Below the pieces are notes generated by a model. That model was given only the letters and a program-made list of their open reading frames with translations. It made no database searches and was not told the DNA's origin. A DNA stretch of 8,944 nucleotides from Planctomycetaceae bacterium (GTDB lineage Bacteria > Planctomycetota > Planctomycetia > Pirellulales > Thermoguttaceae). Both the position numbers and the translations under genes were made by a program. The stretch's first letter is position 1, and the number at the start of each line of letters is the position of its first letter. Below, piece by piece: positions 1 through 4,183 of this stretch. Where the stretch lies: assembly GCA_009776995.1 (NCBI GenBank), contig WRMR01000182.1, forward strand, positions 1 through 8,944. Reading direction: 5' to 3'.

Positions 1-79
1 GCTCAACAGAACCCGGCAAGCCATCGAAAATTGCTGTAATCGCTGATTTTACAATTGTAAGTCGTTAAAATATAAATAG
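1..79. other. left-edge stretch, no assignable gene
   Basis: Three frames are partly open here. One plus frame runs from the window edge to a TAA at 66-68, another plus frame ends at a TGA at 44-46, and a minus frame is also open. None carries a motif I recognise, and they cannot be told apart without the sequence to the left. The stretch becomes AT-rich after 45, where the promoter-like element lies. Confidence 0.4.
48..76 (+). promoter_or_regulatory. sigma70-like promoter ahead of the TPR remnant
   Basis: TTTACA (48-53) and TATAAA (71-76) are separated by exactly 17 bases, close to the TTGACA-17-TATAAT consensus. Transcription would start near 83, just before the open TPR frame. The local sequence is strongly AT-rich, so a chance match is possible, but the spacing and position fit a real promoter for the downstream frame. 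Confidence 0.5.
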
Positions 80-274
80 TTATGCGCAGTTAATACAGTA
101 GAAATAGATGGAGATTTTGATGAGTCACAATTTGATAATGCAATATCAAATGCCATTACAGTTAACCAGAAACTCTGTGAGCAATATCCGGACGATTATT
201 TACCTTATTATAATCTCGGAAGTATCTTTGGACGAAAAACAGGTGGAAGGCTGGATGAAATCAAGTATTTCACA
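80..274 (+). pseudogene. 5' part of the TPR gene, in frame but without a start codon
   Basis: The frame of the TPR protein at 275-646 stays open upstream to a TAG at 77-79. The translation before Met275 (for example a DNAISNAITVNQKLCEQY stretch followed by YYNLGSIFGRK) is typical TPR helix sequence, so this part was once coding. It contains no in-frame ATG, GTG or TTG. An ATG at 108 lies in a different frame and gives an unnatural peptide. The simplest readings are loss of the true 5' end, or a frameshift between a former start and this frame. A non-standard ATA or ATT start cannot be excluded. Confidence 0.55.
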
Positions 275-646
275 ATGCGTTTGGAAAAACGAGAGACTTT
301 GGCAGTTTATTCGATGTTAAGTCAGGCCTATCAGAACGTACAAGACATTGAAAATGCCAATATAAATATTGCCAAAGGTGTAAAAATGGCATCTGATAGA
401 GTTAAACTGTGTGAACATTTTCTTGAAGGGGCAACCGTTACGGGAAATATTGACCTGGCACTTTGGTGGGCAGATGAATGTATTCGAATTGAGCCAAATA
501 ACGGCGATCTTTATAATATTCGCGGATTGCTTTACAGCATGAAAGGTGAACATGCTATTGCAATAGCGAGTTATAAAAGTGCTGTTGAGTTAGGTGCGCC
601 AGTTTTTTATAAAACAAGTTTATATCATAAAATAATGAACAAGTAA
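275..646 (+). CDS. TPR-repeat protein, C-terminal part
   Basis: This 123-residue frame begins MRLEKRETLAVYSMLSQAYQ and is made of short paired amphipathic helices. It shows TPR-like spacing, best seen in the segment around EPNNGDLYNIRGLLYSMKG, which fits the TPR pattern of small residues at helix contacts and a Pro-Asn turn. TPR proteins are scaffolds for protein-protein contacts, so no specific function can be given. The homology clearly continues upstream to about 80, so the Met at 275 is probably internal and the intact protein was longer. No ribosome-binding site precedes 275. The TAA stop at 644-646 is followed almost at once by the ISAzo13 relic, so an IS may have inserted just past the gene. 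Codon use is AT-rich, unlike the right part of the window. Confidence 0.5.
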   Translation: MRLEKRETLAVYSMLSQAYQNVQDIENANINIAKGVKMASDRVKLCEHFLEGATVTGNIDLALWWADECIRIEPNNGDLYNIRGLLYSMKGEHAIAIASYKSAVELGAPVFYKTSLYHKIMNK

Positions 647-1483
647 GGATGCGCTCATAAATAACTTATCGGATTTTTTGTTTTTCGACGGTGTAGTTCC
701 AGTCGCCGTGGAAGTCGTGTTTTTTGACTCCGACGGCCTTGAGTTCAGAGTTGCCGATCTTGATTCCTTTTTCGTATTGGTTGTCATCAATGGCACAACG
801 CACCAACAATCCTTTGCTTGTCGTTGTGTGACTGATCAAGTTCAGCATCGTTGTCAAATCATACAATGGTTGACCTCGCCAGTTCTGCGTGATCAACGAA
901 AACAACCGATGCTCAATTTTATTCCACTTGCTTGTGCCGGGCGGAAAACGGCAAACCGTAATGTTCAACTGCAAATCATTCGACAATTCCCGCAACGCCA
1001 CTTTCCACAACCGCGTCCGATGACCATTACTGCCGCCCGAATCCGCCGTCATCAAAAGCCGTTTCGCCTTCGGGAAACGTTGTTGTCCCATTTCCGACCA
1101 CCAAGTGCGAATGCTGTTCGCCGCGAACAACGCCGTATCATGGTTGATGCCGATACTCACCCAGCCTTCGTTTTTCGCGATGTCATACACACCGTAAGGA
1201 ATCGCCTTGCCGAGTTCCTTATTGGGAAAGTCATGCGTATTCGTTTCGACGGGTGTTTTTTTCGGATGATACTCACGTCCTTTGTTGCTGTCATTACCGA
1301 GATTCTCCTTCTTTTTCGTATCGACGGAAATCACAGGCTGGTCTGCATTCAAAAATCTTTTCCCATGATCGTTGATGTATTCAAATTGAGCGTTCCGATC
1401 CGGATGGTCGATCCCTTCGCGGGTTTTTCGGTTGGCTTGCAGGCTGTAACCCATCTCGTGCAACAGGTCGCGAACAACACACG
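647..1483 (-). mobile_element. ISAzo13-family insertion sequence relic
   Basis: This relic holds a 5'-truncated ISAzo13 transposase reading leftward. Its left end probably lies in the short space 647-665 between the TPR stop and the transposase stop. No matching inverted repeat can be found, because the right end of the element has been lost. The right boundary is set where transposase homology stops and plus-strand IS66 coding begins, at about 1481-1484. Both boundaries are estimates. Confidence 0.65.
666..1481 (-). pseudogene. ISAzo13-family transposase, N-terminally truncated
   Basis: The protein matches the ISAzo13 transposase family (Pfam 'Rhodopirellula transposase DDE domain'). Hallmarks are GYSLQANRKTREG, VISVDTKKKE (first catalytic Asp), GKAIPYGVYD, TADSGGSNG (second Asp), GTSKWNKIEHRLFS (catalytic Glu), NWRG and FHGDWNYT at the C-terminus. 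Complete members are roughly 400 residues with an N-terminal helix-turn-helix region. Here family sequence begins only at about residue 57 of the open frame, near CVVRDLLHEMGYS. The frame continues up to 1649, but those extra residues are antisense to the IS66 TnpA and TnpB genes and are not part of the transposase. The catalytic core is intact, but without the DNA-binding half and one IS end the element should be immobile. Confidence 0.85.
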
Positions 1484-1570
1484 GGCAATGGATGTACGAT
1501 TCATCTTCAACTTGAATCATTGGAATCCGTTGCAGCACTGTTTCGGGCATTGGAGGTTTCGTCATGTTGA
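1484..1570 (+). pseudogene. IS66 TnpA, C-terminal tail only
   Basis: In the frame that ends with TGA at 1568-1570 the translation reads IHLQLESLESVAALFRALEV followed by SSC and the stop. This resembles the C-terminal end of IS66 TnpA (Orf1) proteins, which finish with a short helix of the type VAALxRALE. The stop overlaps the TnpB start by 7 bases, the usual coupling in IS66 elements. Everything upstream is missing because ISAzo13 sequence begins there. The start coordinate is approximate. Confidence 0.55.
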
Positions 1571-1920
1571 CACTGCCTCCCAATGTTTCCATTCTGATCA
1601 GCCGCCAGCCCATCAACATGCAAAAGTCATTTGACGGACTCATTGCCATCGTGCGAAGCGTACTTCATGTCGATCCCGCAAACGGGGCACTCTTCGTCTT
1701 CTTTAACAAGAAACGCAATAAAATCAAAATTCTTTATTGGGATCATGACGGTTTTGCCTTGTGGTATAAACGACTTGAAACAGGAACATTTCGGTTGCCG
1801 AAAATCACAAAGAATGCCATGAGTGTTCCTGTCACACGCGCACAACTTGGCATGTTGCTTGAAGGAATCGAATTGAACAATGCCAAGCAATACAAAAGAT
1901 ATAGCAAAAAAGTTGCATAA
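1564..1920 (+). CDS. tnpB: IS66 accessory protein TnpB (Orf2)
   Basis: This 118-residue protein is a full-length member of the IS66 Orf2/TnpB family. Diagnostic segments are MLTLPPNVSILI, QPINMQKSFDGL, GALFVFFNKKRNKIKILYWD and HDGFALWYKRLETGTFRLP. TnpB is a small accessory protein that IS66 elements need for efficient transposition; its biochemical role is not settled. The start at 1564 gives the family's normal N-terminus and overlaps the TnpA stop by 7 bases. The gene looks undamaged, but its neighbours tnpA and tnpC are both broken, so the element as a whole is dead. It may still be expressed and could act in trans on related IS66 copies. Confidence 0.88.
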   Translation: MLTLPPNVSILISRQPINMQKSFDGLIAIVRSVLHVDPANGALFVFFNKKRNKIKILYWDHDGFALWYKRLETGTFRLPKITKNAMSVPVTRAQLGMLLEGIELNNAKQYKRYSKKVA

Positions 1921-1954
1921 AATCCTGAAAAAACGGGATTGTGCTATTGCGCCC

Positions 1955-1983
1955 TGACGGGATTTTTGTATCATATCCCGTCA
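1955..1983 (+). promoter_or_regulatory. hairpin over the TnpC start codon
   Basis: The nine bases TGACGGGAT (1955-1963) are exactly complementary to ATCCCGTCA (1975-1983), leaving an 11-base loop. The right arm ends on the A of the TnpC ATG (1983-1985), so the stem would hide the start codon in mRNA. No Shine-Dalgarno site is evident before that ATG. A related CGGGATT copy lies at 1934-1940 and could form a competing pairing. A role in keeping transposase translation low is inferred. Confidence 0.5.
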
Positions 1984-2768
1984 TGGCCTCTTATGATCTT
2001 GAACATCTTCCCGACGATCCCGATCAACTCAAAGCGATCATTCTGGCATTGGCCAAGTCGAATACCGAACTTCATGCCAAGCTCGACAAGATGACCGTCG
2101 AGCTTCAACGCATCACGCGGCTGTTCGAGAAATTTTTCAACAAGTCGTCGGAACGACTCGCTGATGACAAAGCCTCGAAAAATGCGGCGGACGAATTGGA
2201 ATCGCCTCAAGCATCGGAAAACACGGACTCTGAGCAACCCAAGGGCAAACGCAAAAAAGGCGGCGGTGGTCGCAATCCATTGCCGCCCGACCTGCCTCGC
2301 GTCGAACAAGTCGTCGAGCACGAGGTGCCCATGTGCGATGTTTGCGGCAAACCGTTCAAGTGTATCGGTGAGGAACGCAGCGAGCAATGACATTTCAAGC
2401 CGATGGAATTGTTTGTCATCGTGCAGATTCTCATGAAATATGTTGCCGCCTGCCAATGCAGTGACAAGTGAAGCGAAACCGTTGAGTCGCCGATCAGGGC
2501 AGACGACAAGGGAATCGCATCCAATTCCCTGATCGCCGCCATCGCCGTGCAAAAATATAGGGATCACCTCCCGCTGGCACGGCAGTCGAAACAACTTTTC
2601 AAGCGATGCGGCGTGATTCTCCCGGAGAGCAGCATGTCCCGCTGGATGGGACTCGCGGCAACGATCTGTTTTCCACTGGATGAGTTGATGCGACGGTTGT
2701 TGCTTGGCGGCGTTTACATCCAAATGGATGCGACGGGTGCCAAATATCTTGATCCGCTCATCAAAGGT
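1983..2768 (+). pseudogene. tnpC: IS66 transposase TnpC, two stops and 3' truncation
   Basis: The frame starts MASYDLEHLPDDPDQLKAII. It continues with the IS66 N-terminal leucine-rich coiled coil (LAKSNTELHAKLDKMTVELQ), a charged linker with GKRKKGGGGRNPLP, and the zinc-binding region (MCDVCGKPF). TGA stops then occur at 2388-2390 and 2469-2471. In the same frame, IS66 sequence resumes with NSLIAAIAVQKY, DHLPLARQSKQLFKRCGVIL and SSMSRWMGLA, and reaches IQMDATGAKYLDP, which carries the first catalytic Asp. Homology ends near 2768; the residues after that up to the stop at 2843 are antisense to DUF3987. More than half of the catalytic domain is missing. No frameshift is needed, so decay is by point stops plus one deletion. 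The second half is not a separate gene. Confidence 0.85.
2714..2768 (-). other. IS66-derived 3' tail of the ParB/DUF3987 frame
   Basis: From about 2768 to the stop at 2714 this minus-strand frame reads the reverse strand of the IS66 tnpC segment IQMDATGAKYLDP. The DUF3987 family sequence stops at ILDVGKR, so the last 17 or so residues are not native. This marks the breakpoint between the mobile cluster and the IS66 relic to within about ten bases. Confidence 0.7.
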
Positions 2769-3679
2769 CGTTTGCCAACGTCGAGAATCAAGGTGCGTGC
2801 AAAGAAGCCGTTGGTCAACAGTTGTTCGCTCAAGGATTTGTAATAAAGCGTCGGCGTTGCCGTCCCGAATAACGTAAAATGCGGTTGCACGATCACGCCG
2901 GAGTTGGTGTTGCCTGCCTTGAGTCGTCGCGGCAAACTGCTTGCGGACGACGAATAAAGCGTCAACAGTGTGCCGAACAATGTTTCGCTGTTGATGTTGG
3001 GCTTGTTGAAGGCGCGGATCATGCCGTCGATTTCATCGGTTTGACAAAGGATCGCCGGTTGAACGAACAGCGTATCAAGCAAGCCTTCGCCGGATGCCAG
3101 TTTTTCAGCAAGTGCATTGAGCGCGCCGATCCTGTTGTTGAGAAGTGTATTCCATTCGATAACGTAAAATGTCGCCCGTCCGATCTGGTCATTTGAAACG
3201 CCGATCTCATTAGCAATAGAAGTGGTGGTACGAGGTAGTGTGGTATCCGCACGACCTGTTTGGTTGTGTTGGTTGTCACCAACCTTTGCCCTCACCCCCA
3301 AGACTTCAAGTATTTCATCTCGCCGTAATGCCAATTCACCAATACTGATGGCATCGAGATCATTGCGAATAAGATTCTCATCAATTTCAGCCAGTTCGAC
3401 ATGCAGCGAGTCACCTTCGAGGAAAGTACAGGCGATGTCATGGTGGCCGATGACTTGACATGCCTCCAGGCGGTGTGCTCCCGCGACCAGATGCATGTCA
3501 CGGGTAATGGTGACCGGGTTGAGCAAGCCGACTTCTTGAATCGACTCCGCCAGTTCATAGACTTTGTCCTGTTCAATTTCACGCCGCGAAGTGGAAACAT
3601 GAATATCGCCAATCGGAATCCTCCGTATTTCAGTGGGCGGGATCGCCTTTTTCGTCTTTCGTTCTTTTACGGTTGGCAT
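2714..3679 (-). CDS. ParB-like / DUF3987 chimera, 3' end replaced by IS66 DNA
   Basis: The 321-residue frame joins three pieces. Residues 1-170 are ParB-like: RRIPIGDIHVSTSRREIE, the nuclease-fold motif GAHRLEA (67-73), and a helix-turn-helix TSIANEIGVSNDQIGRAT (about 153-170). Residues about 174-304 match the inner part of the phage DUF3987 family (primase/helicase-associated): LAEKLASGEGLLDTLFVQPA, QTDEIDGM, QPHFTLFGTATP and LLTNGFFARTLILD. Residues 305-321 are antisense IS66 tnpC. The Walker A half of DUF3987 is missing, so that activity is probably lost. The start at 3679 is supported by GGAG eight bases upstream. The gene begins inside the end of the 30-aa gene upstream. ParB-like phage proteins bind DNA and in some families cleave DNA or hydrolyse CTP. 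Whether this chimera is functional is unknown. Confidence 0.75.
   Translation of the reverse strand: MPTVKERKTKKAIPPTEIRRIPIGDIHVSTSRREIEQDKVYELAESIQEVGLLNPVTITRDMHLVAGAHRLEACQVIGHHDIACTFLEGDSLHVELAEIDENLIRNDLDAISIGELALRRDEILEVLGVRAKVGDNQHNQTGRADTTLPRTTTSIANEIGVSNDQIGRATFYVIEWNTLLNNRIGALNALAEKLASGEGLLDTLFVQPAILCQTDEIDGMIRAFNKPNINSETLFGTLLTLYSSSASSLPRRLKAGNTNSGVIVQPHFTLFGTATPTLYYKSLSEQLLTNGFFARTLILDVGKRPLMSGSRYLAPVASIWM
2869..2881. repeat. 13-bp direct repeat, copy 1
   Basis: The sequence ATAACGTAAAATG occurs here and again at 3159-3171. This copy lies in the conserved DUF3987 segment QPHFTLFGT, read in a different frame from the other copy. The second copy sits at the apparent ParB/DUF3987 fusion point. 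One 13-base repeat in a window of this size is not in itself surprising. Confidence 0.6.
3159..3171. repeat. 13-bp direct repeat, copy 2, at the fusion point
   Basis: This copy encodes the ATFYVI segment (residues about 170-174) at which ParB-like sequence gives way to DUF3987-like sequence. Such short homology could have helped the rearrangement, but sequence on both sides does not fit a simple deletion between the two copies. Confidence 0.5.
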
Positions 3680-3759
3680 AAGAATTTCTCCAAGTGAAAA
3701 CTGAGTATCGCTCCCATAAGGAAGGCGATCAGTAACATGAGTTTTTGTTTGAATGTCAT
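3667..3759 (-). CDS. 30-aa single-pass membrane peptide
   Basis: A short reading frame starts at 3759 and encodes MTFKQKLMLLIAFLMGAILS followed by FHLEKFLCQP. It has a short positively charged N-terminus (two Lys) and one hydrophobic segment, residues 7-21, long enough to enter or span the membrane. The positive-inside rule predicts the N-terminus in the cytoplasm. Its start overlaps the stop of the zinc-ribbon gene as ATGA, and its last codons overlap the start of the ParB-like gene by 13 bases. It therefore fills the only gap in that part of the operon and links its neighbours by translational coupling. No strong ribosome-binding site precedes it, so reinitiation is likely. The function is unknown; size and shape resemble small phage membrane proteins, including holin-like or toxin-like peptides, but nothing specific supports either. 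It could also serve as a leader for the ParB-like gene. Confidence 0.5.
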   Translation of the reverse strand: MTFKQKLMLLIAFLMGAILSFHLEKFLCQP

Positions 3760-4169
3760 CGTTGTAACGTCCGGTTCATGGTGTTGTTTTCTGCAATGGC
3801 CTCGTGCCTTGTGGGTTCACGGACGGCCAAATTCCAGCAGTTTTCACAAACCACCGAAAAGCGACGCAACGCATGACCCGACTTGGGACTCAACCACTGC
3901 ATAAGGATCGCCTGCTTAGCACCGCATTTGTAACAGCCGGTGGTCTCCACCATCTCGTCATGCTTGCTTTTCGTGATGCCCGGCTTGGAGATACGTTCAT
4001 TCTCAATATCCGCCAGTGATTTTTCGATGGCCGAGGCCGCCTCCCGGATCAGTTTGCGAAGGTCGGTGATGTCGGCGTTTTTGCGGGACTTGCCCGCTTG
4101 TTTCAGTGTCTTCTGCACGACCTCAAGTTTTGTGCAGAAGGTTTCGAGTTTCTCAAGTAATTCACTCAT
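3756..4169 (-). CDS. coiled-coil / zinc-ribbon protein, unknown function
   Basis: I do not recognise a named family for this 137-residue protein. Residues 1-65 are charged and helical with heptad-like leucines (MSELLEKLETFCTKLEVVQK), suggesting a coiled coil. A middle segment (about 79-112) carries CYKCGAK and, about 25 residues on, VVCENCWN: a C-x2-C...C-x2-C arrangement able to bind one zinc ion. The short tail is unremarkable. It follows the helicase with a 12-base gap, and a strong ribosome-binding site (AAGGAG, eight bases from the ATG) overlaps the helicase stop, so the two are co-translated. This position suggests a helper of DNA replication or recombination, but that is only a guess from context. 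It ends in the ATGA that opens the 30-aa gene. Confidence 0.75.
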   Translation of the reverse strand: MSELLEKLETFCTKLEVVQKTLKQAGKSRKNADITDLRKLIREAASAIEKSLADIENERISKPGITKSKHDEMVETTGCYKCGAKQAILMQWLSPKSGHALRRFSVVCENCWNLAVREPTRHEAIAENNTMNRTLQR

Positions 4170-4177
4170 GGATTGGT

Positions 4178-4183
4178 CTCCTT
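4178..4183 (-). promoter_or_regulatory. ribosome-binding site of the zinc-ribbon gene, overlapping the helicase stop
   Basis: AAGGAG lies eight bases before the ATG at 4169. The TAA stop of the helicase (4182-4184) is part of the same TAAGGAGA run, so ribosomes ending the helicase are placed at once on this site. Confidence 0.75.

Larger units (their letters stand above)
1484..2768 (+). mobile_element. IS66-family insertion sequence relic
   Basis: The relic keeps the IS66 gene order: the tail of TnpA, complete TnpB, then TnpC. It enters abruptly inside tnpA at about 1484, next to the ISAzo13 relic. It leaves abruptly inside tnpC at about 2768, where minus-strand DUF3987 coding begins. No terminal repeats or target duplications are visible, so this is an internal fragment left by deletion or recombination rather than a fresh insertion. 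Confidence 0.75.

Noticed and set aside
108..320. 70-residue frame starting at ATG 108
   Set aside because: Its peptide has no TPR character, while the overlapping frame that continues into the 275-646 protein does. It may mark a frameshifted former start but is not a gene.
678..1634. 318-residue plus-strand open frame
   Set aside because: It lies opposite the ISAzo13 transposase, which has clear DDE motifs; the plus translation shows no family features and no ribosome-binding site.
1482..1649. N-terminal extension of the ISAzo13 transposase frame
   Set aside because: These residues are encoded opposite the IS66 TnpA tail and TnpB start and have no ISAzo13 similarity.
1971..2723. 250-residue minus-strand open frame
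   Set aside because: It is the reverse strand of IS66 tnpC, whose plus frame carries recognisable transposase sequence.
2547..2843. 98-residue frame as an independent gene
   Set aside because: It is the in-frame continuation of tnpC after two TGA stops, and its last 25 residues are antisense to DUF3987.
2842..2963. 11-base repeat AATAAAGCGTC at 2842 and 2953
   Set aside because: Both copies encode Leu-Tyr-type segments within DUF3987 sequence; a match of this length is expected by chance.
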